A stretch of DNA of 64,000 nt, taken from Halictus rubicundus (taxonomy: Eukaryota; Arthropoda; Insecta; Hymenoptera; Halictidae). The notes under the pieces were generated by a model that was given only the letters and a program-made list of their open reading frames with translations, was not told where the DNA came from and did not search any database. Made by a program: the position numbers and the translations under genes. Shown piece by piece: positions 46,370 to 56,150 of the stretch; position 1 is the first letter of the stretch; each line of letters begins with the position of its first letter. The DNA lies in assembly GCF_050948215.1 (NCBI RefSeq), contig NC_135163.1, positions 682,001-746,000 on the forward strand, in the 5' to 3' direction.

Positions 46370-46646
46370 ATGGATACCGCACTCAACCGACCAGCCATCG
46401 CCGAAACGGTGTGCACACGACCAGCAGTTCCGCCAGTCCCGCCGACCGATGGCGTAACAGAGCAGATGATGAAGCTCATAATCTCACTGCAGGAACAAAA
46501 CGCGGAAATAAACTAGCAGATCGCAGAGATACGCTACTCTCGTAGAGACAACAGGCGTTACGACAGATACGACGATCGACGACACCCGAGGAACACATCA
46601 CAGAGACGCTCACCAGCGAGGCTGCATGCACCAAACGGAATGTGTT

Positions 46647-47065
46647 TGTTAAAGATATCCGAAATCTCGTGAGGAGTCAGGAGATTCTCTTACTACCGAG
46701 GTTCTGGGGTAAGTGCTGCGTGGTTCCTCACAGTCCTCATACCAGAAGGCACCCTCGCCTTCCCCACTCCGTGGCCAGATCCTTGGGACACAGGGCCCCA
46801 CTTTCTGAGTGAAAATTAAGGGGAGTTTAGACTCTCAGCCTCTCTCGACTTTCCCTCATCTGGTTGCAGTTAAACAACCCCTCGACGGTTGACGGCGGAA
46901 AGACCCAACGTGGTCGCCTGCCATCGTCCATCGATGGTTCTGTTTTATTTCATTCGTCTTCTTTAAGGGCCTCACGTAGCTCGGGACCCCATCATAAATC
47001 CATCCGAGCTTAAGGGTCGGGTCAGCGCGGACCCCTAACTTGGCTCGCACGTGTTGATGCTAACA
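46647..47065 (-). repeat. 3' LTR of the intact gypsy
   Basis: 419 bp, TGTTA...TAACA. It differs from the other LTR only at 46807 (G here). No clear TATA box was seen. The adjoining internal sequence is only weakly purine-rich, so the plus-strand primer is not obvious. Confidence 0.9.
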
Positions 47066-47482
47066 CGGCCAGACTGACCTGCTTCACGCTCTCGGGAAGC
47101 AATGTTTCGTAATTTTAGCAGAGTTTCTCCAGTTACCAATGACAGGCAATAACAGGCAATTATAGAAATACTTTTGGACAGCGCCGCACGCCACAATATT
47201 CAAAGTGTGTTACAGACGTTGCACGTCTTCACGACTAGCAGTCACCAATAACAGATAGTATTATAAAAATACTTCTCGACAGCGCCACACGCCACAATAT
47301 TCAAAATGTTTTGTTTTTAGGATGTATTATCAATATCAATCAACTTCCATACCACAACAATTCTTTTATTATATTTTGCAAAAGAGGCTATCTTCCTCTT
47401 TCCTTCTCATTACAATCACAAAATTATAATTTTTATGAACGGAGTAAAACAAACATTATTTCATATTTAACATGTCACATTG
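47066..47482 (-). other. Noncoding interval between gypsy pol and 3' LTR
   Basis: No open frame, so no env gene. It contains a ~75-bp direct duplication: the segments near 47165-47215 and 47270-47315 both read GACAGCGCC(G/A)CACGCCAC followed by AATATTCAAA. Confidence 0.7.
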
Positions 47483-50400
47483 CTAACACGGTTCATTCTT
47501 GTCTTCGTCGTCGCTTGACATCTCGTCACCAGCCCATTCACCCTTCCATAATCGTAGTCTATCTTTTGGCGCTACTTGGGGTCTGCCGGTTTTTCCTACA
47601 ATTTCATAACGATCGTTAGGTAAGACTTTTGAAACCGTATAAGGTCCAAGGTATTTTCGATCTAATTTAGCACGGCGCGTTACTGCGGGTTTCAAAAATA
47701 CCGTGTCCTGTTCGTTAAAGTTAATGTTCGTTCTTCTTGTCCTATTAAATCGTTTATTTTGTTTTTGTGCATTATCTAATATTCTATTATGGGCAATCTC
47801 TCTATCACTGAAAACGTCGATTTTCTCGTTTAAATTTGGTAAATCGGACTCTATTTGAGTTGCATCACCTGCACTTCGTTCTACGCCGAACAACAAACGA
47901 CTTGGCGAAAATCCCGTCGTAGCTTGTACTGTGGTATTTAATGTCTCTTGGATTTTAATAAGTTTGCTCGGCCATTCTGTAGTTTTTAATGTTTCTACGG
48001 TTAGTAGATTGGTTACAGTCGCAACGTATCGTTCAGCTTGTCCATTTGCTCGAGGGGCGCCCGTGGCAATATAATGTATTTCCACATTTTGTTTTTTAAA
48101 AAACTGCTGCAACGGTTTGTATGTGAAATTTGTACCGCGATCTAACACTACTGTTCGTGGTCTTCCAAATAATAATAGGCGTTCCCTAAAAACTTGTAAA
48201 GTTTCTTCGCCTGTTAAAGACGTCAACGGCACAAGTTGAACGTATTTAGTAAAGGCGTCTAAAATAATCAAAACGTGCTGATAGCCTGTTTTTGTTCTAA
48301 CAAACGGACCGACACAGTCGCAATGAATGGTATCGAATGGAATTGGTTTCTTTTCTATTGAATGGAGTAGACCTTGTTTGGGTCCTGTTTGGCGTTTCGC
48401 GACGATGCAGGTAAGGCAATGATCGATATACTTTTTGATGAACGCCCTCATTCTAGGGAACCAATATTTACGATTAATGCGATCAAGAACTTTATCTAAC
48501 CCTATATGACAATTTTCGTCATGATACAGTCGCAACAACCCGATACGACTTCCTTTCGGTACATAGAAACGAGTGATTTCGTTATCGTTATCGTTACGCA
48601 ATTTTCGACACAGCAGATTATCTTTTATCGTATAGTCACTACTTACGGAATCATTACAACGAATCCTTTCGATTATCGACTTGGTTTCCTCGTCATTCTT
48701 TTGTGCAATTTCCAACCACGATCCTTGACAAATGACATTTACGTAGCAGGCTTTATTTTTACTGGGATTTCGACTTAAATAATCTGCATATTCTATATGT
48801 TTCCCTTTACGATACTCTATAGTATAGTTGAAATCCTGCAGGTATATCCACCATCGAGCTATGCGCGGTAATAAATCTCGTTTGGTGTTAGTCGCCTTTA
48901 TCGCATTACAATCGGTTACTAGCTTAAATTCTATACCTAAAAGGTAGACGCGAAAGTATTTCAACGCATTAACCACGGCCAAGGTTTCCAATTCGTAAGA
49001 GTGATAACGCGATTCTTCTACTGTCGTTCGGCGACTAAAGTAAGCCACCACTCGCAAATCTCTTTCGAATTTCTGAAACAGAACTGCTCCATAGCCTATC
49101 GCGCTCGCGTCTGTATGTAGTTCCGTTTCTTTATTAGGATCGAATGTTACCAGGCATGGTTCCGACGTAAGCTTGTCGATTACATATTTTCGTGCTGTTT
49201 CATGTTCGCTTCCCCAATTCCAGGGCTCGTTATTTTTTGTGAGTTTCGTGATACACGCTGTCCGAACAGCAAATTCGGGTATAAATTTACGGAAATACCC
49301 AGCTAAACCCATGAATTGTCGCACCTGTTTAACATTTTCGGGTACTGGTGATTCTACAAGAGCTTTAACTTTTCCCCTACCAGGTTTAATTCCTTCTGCC
49401 GACACTACTCTTCCTAAATACTCTATTTCCGTTTCAAGGAATTTACATTTTTTAATATTTAAAGAAAACCCAGCTGTGTCCAATGCGTGCAAAACCCTGT
49501 CTAATTTTTCTAATCCTTCTTCCTTCGTTATAGATGGTATTAAAATATCGTCGAGATACACTAGAGCAGTATCATATTTAAGGTTTCCTAAGGCGATATT
49601 AATTGCCCGTTGAAAGACGGCGGGAGCGTTTGCTAGACCAAACGGCATTCGAAGATATTCGAAATGACCATCAGGTGTAACAAAGGCGGTCTTGGATACG
49701 GAGTCTTCCGCGATGGCAATCTGGTGGAAGCCGGATGCCATGTCGAGAACCGTGAAATATTTGTTTTTTCCTAACCGATCTAACTGGTCATCGATTAAAG
49801 GAAGAGGGTACCGGTCTTTTACGGTTATCCGATTTAAAGCGCGATAATCTACGCACAAACGATCCTCACCGTTCTTTTTCTTCACTAGTATAATGGGGCT
49901 CGCAAAAGACGAAGTGCTTTCGCGTATTATGCCCTTTTCTAATAAGTCGTTAATTATAACGCGTACCTTTTCTCGCTCGCTAAATGACAGCCTATATGGA
50001 TGGTAATTAACAATTTTACCTTCTTTCAGAGTGATGTCGAGTCGGGCGGTCTTCACCTTGTTATGAATAATATTATCGTTGTTAGACATGTGTCTATACC
50101 GGTTGAGTAGACTATTAAGTTGACTCTTTATGGGTTCATCAAGGTCCACAGCTACGCAGGCGAGGGGTTGCATCTCGCTCGTCGGTTCCTGTGGTAGCTT
50201 CGACGGGCAGCGTACGAGTCTTGAAGTCCCGTCCTCGTTGATCAGCATCTGCAAGCCTCCTTGGGATAGAATATTTTTGCCGATGATCACATCGTATGGG
50301 ATGTACGAGTCCGCCACAACTAGAAGGTCCATTTCCAATGAAACATCTTCGGTCTGCACTAACGTGGTGGTCGCTCCCTTGGCCACGAACACAGCGTCTC

Positions 50401-51481
50401 GCAATCCTCGTACAGTTACCGTGGTTGGTTCGATTTTGCAATTCGCTCGTTTTGCAATAGACTCTTTTATGAGCGAACATGTTGCACCCGAATCGATTAA
50501 ACAATTTCGAACAACACAGTCTCGGATGATGACAGGTGTCGGCTGATGCGGCATCGAATAACACGCGTTCACTTCGGGTTTTCCCTTTTGGGTCCTGTAG
50601 GTCGTTTTCGATATATTTTCGGTCGGGGATTGACCTGCATTGAATCGTTGGGCCCGTTGCTTGAGCCAGCAGGTATCTTCCTCATGTCCGCGTTTTGTGC
50701 AATAGGTGCAGGTAGCAGTATGCTTCGATGGTGGTCGAGAACTGCCGGCCGCAATTTTTTGTCTTTTAGGACAATCGCTTTGCACATGGTCCATCGAATC
50801 GCAAACAAAACATCGCTTTCCTGGACGAGAGGTGCTGTAAGGACGTTTCGAAGGATTTTTACGATGATCCTGATCCTTCGGGTCCCGGCGTCGCTTAATG
50901 TAAAGGGCTATTCCTGTTAACAGATCAGCGGTGGTTGTGTATCGTGCGTTCGTCAGTGATTGCCGAGTAGTGGAGTCCATAACACTCGCGATTACAAGCC
51001 GCACTAGTTCCATCGGTGTAAACGAAATTTTCGTCTGTGTGAAATATTTAAGTTTTGTACGGGCGTATTCCGAATAACTAGCGGCATCGTCGCTGGTATA
51101 GAGCACCGCGCGACGTAATAACTGACCAAGACGGTCTTCCGTAGTGTAGATCGAGCACAAATCTTGGCGAAAAATCGTCCATGTTCGTGGGTTTCCCCGC
51201 CACGTACGGTACCATTCTTTGGCCGAACCCGTTAACGCGTGCGTTGCACTACACAATCGTTGCGTCGATGTAAGGTCCTTCGTGATTTCTTCCACCATAT
51301 CACACCACGTGTCCGCACTTTCACCAAGTTCTTCACCACTGAATGTCGGTATGGCTTCTATCGGATGTTGCAGAGGTCGACTTAGCACACTTACTTCACT
51401 CGCGACGCGTTCTTCCTCTAATTTTTGAATGCGCTTTAGCAAGTATTCGATAGTCGTATCTTCATTCGGATGGTCAGCCAT
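47483..51481 (-). CDS. Gypsy Gag-Pol polyprotein, intact 1332 residues
   Basis: A single frame encodes all the enzymes for copying and integrating the element. It has two gag zinc knuckles (C224-C237 and C258-C271, each C-x2-C-x4-H-x4-C); the aspartic protease LIDSGATCSL at 328-337; and reverse transcriptase at about 480-660 with LPLIDDQLD, FTVLDMASGFHQ and YLDD at 642-645. RNase H follows with HTDAS (D791), E829 or E831 and D857. Integrase has the H987/H992/C1022/C1025 zinc site and D1055, D1114, E1150 (35 residues between the last two). There are no stops or frameshifts, and gag and pol are fused without a recoding site. No chromodomain or envelope is evident. Mdg3-like affinity is possible from the primer site but untested. 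Confidence 0.95.
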   Translation of the reverse strand: MADHPNEDTTIEYLLKRIQKLEEERVASEVSVLSRPLQHPIEAIPTFSGEELGESADTWCDMVEEITKDLTSTQRLCSATHALTGSAKEWYRTWRGNPRTWTIFRQDLCSIYTTEDRLGQLLRRAVLYTSDDAASYSEYARTKLKYFTQTKISFTPMELVRLVIASVMDSTTRQSLTNARYTTTADLLTGIALYIKRRRDPKDQDHRKNPSKRPYSTSRPGKRCFVCDSMDHVQSDCPKRQKIAAGSSRPPSKHTATCTYCTKRGHEEDTCWLKQRAQRFNAGQSPTENISKTTYRTQKGKPEVNACYSMPHQPTPVIIRDCVVRNCLIDSGATCSLIKESIAKRANCKIEPTTVTVRGLRDAVFVAKGATTTLVQTEDVSLEMDLLVVADSYIPYDVIIGKNILSQGGLQMLINEDGTSRLVRCPSKLPQEPTSEMQPLACVAVDLDEPIKSQLNSLLNRYRHMSNNDNIIHNKVKTARLDITLKEGKIVNYHPYRLSFSEREKVRVIINDLLEKGIIRESTSSFASPIILVKKKNGEDRLCVDYRALNRITVKDRYPLPLIDDQLDRLGKNKYFTVLDMASGFHQIAIAEDSVSKTAFVTPDGHFEYLRMPFGLANAPAVFQRAINIALGNLKYDTALVYLDDILIPSITKEEGLEKLDRVLHALDTAGFSLNIKKCKFLETEIEYLGRVVSAEGIKPGRGKVKALVESPVPENVKQVRQFMGLAGYFRKFIPEFAVRTACITKLTKNNEPWNWGSEHETARKYVIDKLTSEPCLVTFDPNKETELHTDASAIGYGAVLFQKFERDLRVVAYFSRRTTVEESRYHSYELETLAVVNALKYFRVYLLGIEFKLVTDCNAIKATNTKRDLLPRIARWWIYLQDFNYTIEYRKGKHIEYADYLSRNPSKNKACYVNVICQGSWLEIAQKNDEETKSIIERIRCNDSVSSDYTIKDNLLCRKLRNDNDNEITRFYVPKGSRIGLLRLYHDENCHIGLDKVLDRINRKYWFPRMRAFIKKYIDHCLTCIVAKRQTGPKQGLLHSIEKKPIPFDTIHCDCVGPFVRTKTGYQHVLIILDAFTKYVQLVPLTSLTGEETLQVFRERLLLFGRPRTVVLDRGTNFTYKPLQQFFKKQNVEIHYIATGAPRANGQAERYVATVTNLLTVETLKTTEWPSKLIKIQETLNTTVQATTGFSPSRLLFGVERSAGDATQIESDLPNLNEKIDVFSDREIAHNRILDNAQKQNKRFNRTRRTNINFNEQDTVFLKPAVTRRAKLDRKYLGPYTVSKVLPNDRYEIVGKTGRPQVAPKDRLRLWKGEWAGDEMSSDDEDKNEPC

Positions 51482-51565
51482 AGCGAATACTATTTAAGAA
51501 TTCTTCGCGTACCGGTTAAAATCAGTGTGCGCGCGTAGTATTAAGTGAACAACTCGTTCACACGT

Positions 51566-51578
51566 ATCCCACTTCTGA
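51566..51578 (-). other. Primer-binding site, tRNA-Leu type
   Basis: The + strand here reads ATCCCACTTCTGA directly against the 5' LTR edge, the same as the 3' T-arm and acceptor end of insect tRNA-Leu as I know it. The minus-strand template could pair with that tRNA, but pairing would begin a few bases inside the acceptor stem, not at the CCA end. Confidence 0.6.
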
Positions 51579-51997
51579 TGTTAAAGATATCCGAAATCTC
51601 GTGAGGAGTCAGGAGATTCTCTTACTACCGAGGTTCTGGGGTAAGTGCTGCGTGGTTCCTCACAGTCCTCATACCAGAAGGCACCCTCGCCTTCCCCACT
51701 CCGTGGCCAGATCCTTGGGACACAGGGCCCCACTTTCTAAGTGAAAATTAAGGGGAGTTTAGACTCTCAGCCTCTCTCGACTTTCCCTCATCTGGTTGCA
51801 GTTAAACAACCCCTCGACGGTTGACGGCGGAAAGACCCAACGTGGTCGCCTGCCATCGTCCATCGATGGTTCTGTTTTATTTCATTCGTCTTCTTTAAGG
51901 GCCTCACGTAGCTCGGGACCCCATCATAAATCCATCCGAGCTTAAGGGTCGGGTCAGCGCGGACCCCTAACTTGGCTCGCACGTGTTGATGCTAACA
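51579..51997 (-). repeat. 5' LTR of the intact gypsy
   Basis: 419 bp, TGTTA...TAACA, one difference from the 3' LTR (A at 51739). It is followed by the TGTT target duplication and the resumed gag finger of the host gypsy. Confidence 0.9.
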
Positions 51998-52083
51998 TGT
52001 TGGTGCCACGATAAGGATGGAGCCAACGCGTACCGCTGCACCGCACCCTGCACATTTCAGGGAAACTCGCGGGGCAGTCGTTA

Positions 52084-55000
52084 ATGACGGCTAGCGACAC
52101 CAACCCGACGTTCCGCCGTCTTTTCGTTCTCGATCGAACGACGGGAACGCAATTTCTGGTCGACACTGGCGCCGACCTCTGCGTTTTCCCCCGAAGGTCC
52201 ATGCGTGGCCCATGCCCGAAAGCGGAGTACGAACTTTCCGCGGCTAACGGCACTCCGATCGCGACATACGTAACGACGAACCTGATCCTAAATTTGGGCC
52301 TTCGTCTAGATTTTACATGGAGATTCGTCATAGCAGATGTCTCCAGGGCCATCACAGGCGCGGAATTCTTAGCCCATTACGGCCTACTAGTCGACGTGCG
52401 CAACCAGAAATTAATCGACCAGACAACGACACTGACCATCCGAGGGACAACAGTGCTGGGAAACACTTCCTCCATTAAAATCATTCAGGGGGAGTCCCAA
52501 TATCACCGCCTACTTCGACGGTTCCCGGAAATCGCCAAACCTGGAGGAACCCCTATGGAAACACGCCATAGCACCCTCCACTACATCAAGACGACACCCG
52601 GACCACCCGTCGCCAGCAAGCCGCGACGCCTCGCTCCGGATCGACTCCAGATCGCAAAGAAGGAGTTCGGGACCATGATGCGCCTTGGAATAACGCGTCC
52701 TTCTCAGAGCCCTTGGTCGTCTCCCTTACATATGGTACCAAAAAAAGACAGCAACGACTGGAGACCATGCGGCGACTACCGGGCCCTCAACGCACGCACA
52801 ATACCGGACCGATATCCAATCCGGCATATCGAAAATTTTGCGCAATCGTTAGAAGGTAAAACCATATTCAGCACGATCGATCTTGTTCGCGCATACCACC
52901 AAATACCGGTAGCCGCAGAAGACATCCCAAAAACGGCATTAACAACACTTTTCGGCCTTTTCGAATTCCCCTTAATGACTTTCGATCTTCGAAACGCCGC
53001 GCAGACCTTCCAACGGTTTATTGACGAAGTCCTCCGGGGATTAGATTTTTGCTTCGCATACGTCGACGACATTCTTGTAGCGTCGACCTCCGAAGTCGAA
53101 CATACCAAACACCTGGAAACAATTTTCGAACGTTTTAAGCAATACGGCGTAGTAATAAATCCATCCAAATGCAGTTTCGGCCAGAAAGAAGTCAAATTCC
53201 TAGGCTTTGTAATATCCGAGGCCGGGTCACGCCCTTCGCACACAAAAGTAGAAGCCATCGCCAATTTCCCCATGCCGGAGACGGTTAAACAGTTACGCCG
53301 TTTTTTGGGTATGATAAACTTTTACAGACGTTTTATACCCAAAGCAGCTGAGACTCAGGCACCCCTAAACGAGTTATTAAAGGGAAACGTTAAAGGCAAT
53401 AAAACCGTTACCTGGACGGAGGAAACCCGCGCCGCCTTTCGTCGTTGCAAAGAAAGTTTGACCCAAGCCACCCTACTAGCCCATCCGCAGGCAAATTCCC
53501 CTTTGTCGCTCATTTCGGACGCCTCCGACTTTATGATAGGGGCAGCCTTGCACCAACGTCATGGAGATACCTGGGAGCCGTTAGCCTTTTTCTCAAAGAA
53601 ATTAGCGCCGAGTCAACAAAAATATTCAGCCTTCGACAGAGAATTACTAGCTATTTACGAAGCCATTAGACATTTCAGATATATGCTCGAAGGCAGAGAA
53701 TTTACCATTCTAACAGACCATAAGCCACTTATTTTCGCTTTCCGCAGCTCACCCGACAAACATACGCCAAGACAAACTAGGCAATTAGATTTTATAAGTC
53801 AATTCTCTACCAGTATCCGTCACATCTCCGGAAATGACAACGTAGTGGCAGACGCGCTATCCAGAATTGAAACAATAGACGGAATCATTAACTTCGATAA
53901 GCTAGCGGCATCTCAGGCAACTGATCCAGAACTCCAAATTCACTTACAAAACAACGCCAGTTTAAAGTTAAAAGAGATTCAAATCCCCGGTACGACAAAG
54001 ACAATATACTGCGACCTATCCACAGAATCAGCGCGTCCCTTCCTTCCGACTGCTTTTAGACGAACCGCTTTCAACTCATTGCACAATTTAGCCCACCCCG
54101 GCACCAATGCGACAGTCAAACTCGTGACGCAGCGTTACGTCTGGCCGTCCATCAAATCAGATTGTAGAGAGTGGACAAGTAATTGTTTGCCGTGTCAGCG
54201 CGCAAAAATCACGAGACAGGTTTCGGCACCTTTCGGTTCCTTCCCGGCACCCTCGACAAGATTTGAGCACGTCCATATAGACATTGTTGTTCTCCCCGTC
54301 TGCGAAGGATACAGATACCGCCTTACGTGCGTTGACCGTTTCACACGATGGCTAGAAGCGTTCCCTCTAAGGAACCAGGAAGCTACCACAGTCGCCCGAA
54401 CTTTTTACGAGGGTTGGATATGCCGTTTTGGGGTACCGCTGCGGCTCTCGACGGACCAGGGAAGGCAATTTGAGTCGTATCTTTTCAAGGAACTATGTAC
54501 CCTGACAGGTACGACTCACCTGCGTACTACCGCCTACCACCCGGCGGCCAACGGCATGGTGGAACGGTTCCATCGCCAACTTAAGGCAGCCATACGATGC
54601 TACGAAAATGCGTGTTGGACCGAGGTTCTCCCGACCATACTACTGGGCTTACGCGCAGCTTGGAAGGAAGACCTTAAAGCCACTTCGGCCGATCTAGTTT
54701 ACGGCGAATCATTGAGACTGCCCGGCGAATTCCTCCGTCCAACACATATTTCTCCAAATCCCGAGGCATTCACAAGAAGTTTGCGAAATCATTTGCATAA
54801 TTTAAGCCCAACCGGAGGTACGCACCACGATGTGCAGCGCATATTTATTTTTAAGGACCTAGCTAATAGCGACTATGTATTTTTACGACACGATGCGATT
54901 AAGGGAATCCTGCAGAATCCGTATGACGGTCCGTACAGAGTCATCCAGCGCGGTAACAACACATACAAAATAGTTATCAAAGGCAAACACGTAACCGTAT

Positions 55001-55245
55001 CAATTAATAGACTTAAGCCGGCTTATATCACTTTCGAAGACATCCCTACCCCAAATAACCAAACTATAATTCCATTCAATCCTACACCACCAGACACCGC
55101 GACAGGGCATACCCCCAACATACCACTACCCATAAACACCGAACCAATTGTACCCCCAACACACTCGGAAACATACGAGCGTTATACAACACGTTCCGGC
55201 AGACACGTAAGATTCCCTGATCGTTACCAAGCGGGTTTCTCTTAA
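52084..55245 (+). CDS. CsRn1-like gypsy Pol polyprotein, open 1053 residues
   Basis: The start ATG overlaps the gag stop (TAATG), so pol is probably made by recoding or re-initiation. Domains in order: aspartic protease FLVDTGADLCVF (24-35); reverse transcriptase with WSSPLHMVPKK, YRALN, FSTIDLVRAYHQIP and YVDD at 326-329; RNase H with ISDASDFMIGAALHQ and ILTDHKPL; an integrase zinc region ending CLPCQRAK; and an integrase core with HIDIV, STDQGRQFES and GMVERFHR. The C-terminus ends TTRSGRHVRFPDRYQAGF, a gypsy tail motif. One departure is MTFDLRNAAQTFQ where MPFGLRNA is usual. The frame is open although gag is destroyed, so the element is dead while this protein is theoretically translatable. 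Confidence 0.92.
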   Translation: MTASDTNPTFRRLFVLDRTTGTQFLVDTGADLCVFPRRSMRGPCPKAEYELSAANGTPIATYVTTNLILNLGLRLDFTWRFVIADVSRAITGAEFLAHYGLLVDVRNQKLIDQTTTLTIRGTTVLGNTSSIKIIQGESQYHRLLRRFPEIAKPGGTPMETRHSTLHYIKTTPGPPVASKPRRLAPDRLQIAKKEFGTMMRLGITRPSQSPWSSPLHMVPKKDSNDWRPCGDYRALNARTIPDRYPIRHIENFAQSLEGKTIFSTIDLVRAYHQIPVAAEDIPKTALTTLFGLFEFPLMTFDLRNAAQTFQRFIDEVLRGLDFCFAYVDDILVASTSEVEHTKHLETIFERFKQYGVVINPSKCSFGQKEVKFLGFVISEAGSRPSHTKVEAIANFPMPETVKQLRRFLGMINFYRRFIPKAAETQAPLNELLKGNVKGNKTVTWTEETRAAFRRCKESLTQATLLAHPQANSPLSLISDASDFMIGAALHQRHGDTWEPLAFFSKKLAPSQQKYSAFDRELLAIYEAIRHFRYMLEGREFTILTDHKPLIFAFRSSPDKHTPRQTRQLDFISQFSTSIRHISGNDNVVADALSRIETIDGIINFDKLAASQATDPELQIHLQNNASLKLKEIQIPGTTKTIYCDLSTESARPFLPTAFRRTAFNSLHNLAHPGTNATVKLVTQRYVWPSIKSDCREWTSNCLPCQRAKITRQVSAPFGSFPAPSTRFEHVHIDIVVLPVCEGYRYRLTCVDRFTRWLEAFPLRNQEATTVARTFYEGWICRFGVPLRLSTDQGRQFESYLFKELCTLTGTTHLRTTAYHPAANGMVERFHRQLKAAIRCYENACWTEVLPTILLGLRAAWKEDLKATSADLVYGESLRLPGEFLRPTHISPNPEAFTRSLRNHLHNLSPTGGTHHDVQRIFIFKDLANSDYVFLRHDAIKGILQNPYDGPYRVIQRGNNTYKIVIKGKHVTVSINRLKPAYITFEDIPTPNNQTIIPFNPTPPDTATGHTPNIPLPINTEPIVPPTHSETYERYTTRSGRHVRFPDRYQAGFS

Positions 55246-55403
55246 TACAACGCATATACCACATGTAGGACGTAGGATACAGATTTCACATTAGCCGTAA
55301 ATAGGACATAAGAGCCCTTGTACAAAAAGGGTTAGCACATAATTTCTTCTTTTTCTACTGGCGTAATTTTCGTAATATATACGAAATTACTGGTAGGGGG
55401 TGA

Positions 55404-55686
55404 TGTAGCGTCCCGGTTGCCGCCACACCGCTCCCTTTTGTATACCGAAGGGTACCAGGGTTTTTCCCGAGACACCGGCGTGACCTCGGTATGGACATAC
55501 CTGGTACCTTCCTCTGCGCGGTTAGACTATTATAAATAGCGCCAAAAAAGTCTACCGAGTTCAGTTGGTTGCTCGCTGCCGTTCAGGACCACTCCTGTCA
55601 AACGTTGTATCATCACCGAAATAATAAACACCGTGTATACATCCCAAGCGACTTTCCTACCGCGTGTTATTGAACCAGTCTCTACA
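55404..55686 (+). repeat. 3' LTR of the CsRn1-like gypsy
   Basis: A purine tract GGTAGGGGGTGA (55392-55403) precedes TGTAGCGTCCCGG, and the LTR ends CTCTACA, 283 bp in all with TGTAG/CTACA inverted ends. It contains ATTATAAATAG followed by GTTCAGTTGG (TATA box and initiator) and AATAATAAACA (a possible poly(A) signal). No 5' LTR was found in the window, so one end of the element has been lost. Confidence 0.75.
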
Positions 55687-56150
55687 GTCTAGTTATAATG
55701 CGCGAAAGAAATAGCAAGGCGTGGAATGAGACGCGGAATCGAAGGGTGAAAGAGATCCAAGAGACGTCGTCTCGCGGTGGAGTTCAGGATAGAACGAACT
55801 AATTAATTAATTAGGGGCCACACTCTGCTCCTTCGGTGCGGAGTGGGTCAGTGGAGCTGGGATGAGTCTGGGCATGGATGAATGGTGGGGTAGGAGGCAT
55901 TAACGCTCGGAGTGGGGATCGCTGGACGCGATGACGTACTACCGAGCGTCGTCGCGCGGTTTAGGGTGAGGTGTTTAGCAGAAGGTACGTGCGATAGGAT
56001 TGGTAGGATAAGGTGGATTGATACTTAACTATAGGATTGTTCTTATGTTCTATCGTGTTTGTGTTACAATGGTTGTGTACTTAGCGGCTATGAGTATATA
56101 ATACAACACTACAATATCTTAAAACTACGCAAACGTCGCGTGACGTCACA
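55687..56150. other. Right flank of the ATGAG-flanked insertion, no gene
   Basis: 464 bp between the gypsy 3' LTR and the GACGTCACA end. No open frame or similarity to the left end was seen. It is probably the 3' part of the LTR-type element that received the gypsy. Confidence 0.5.

Larger units (their letters stand above)
46647..51997 (-). mobile_element. Full-length Ty3/gypsy retrotransposon, apparently recent
   Basis: Two 419-bp LTRs (46647-47065 and 51579-51997) start TGTTA and end TAACA, and I find one difference between them (46807 G versus 51739 A). The 4-bp duplication TGTT flanks the element (46643-46646 and 51998-52001). Between the LTRs lies one open 1332-codon gag-pol frame on the minus strand and a primer site next to the 5' LTR. 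It is inserted in the gag of another gypsy element in the opposite orientation. Everything seen fits an element that could still have been competent when it inserted. Confidence 0.93.
45481..52081 (+). pseudogene. CsRn1-like gypsy gag, in three pieces
   Basis: The piece at 45481-45680 encodes SQFLRHLQTLAG, EPFLRTLWLRRLP and ANVQAILATQ, a gypsy capsid signature. After a hAT insertion, 46370-46642 continues in the same sense with EQMMKLIISLQEQ and an RS-rich tail, with a stop near 46516. After a second insertion, 51998-52081 supplies the finger C-W-C-H...RCTAPC, spaced C-x2-H-x9-C-x3-C, and ends at TAA. That finger is the unusual gag type associated with the CsRn1 clade. Removing each insertion and one target copy restores a sensible join. 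The gag start and 5' LTR are missing. Confidence 0.75.
44952..56150 (+). mobile_element. LTR-type insertion in the hAT, internal structure unresolved
   Basis: The outer ends are TGTTACGTC (44952) and GACGTCACA (56150), imperfect inverted repeats with TG..CA. They are flanked by a perfect 5-bp duplication ATGAG (44947-44951 and 56151-56155), which marks one integrase-type insertion event. The left end (44952-45480) and right end (55687-56150) are not similar, so they are not a pair of LTRs. They may be the two halves of one LTR split by the gypsy element at about 45481-55686, which has itself lost its 5' end. Confidence 0.55.

Noticed and set aside
46856..47050. Identical 64-codon frames in both LTRs (also 51788-51982) as an accessory gene
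   Set aside because: They are duplicated simply because LTRs are duplicated; no domain.
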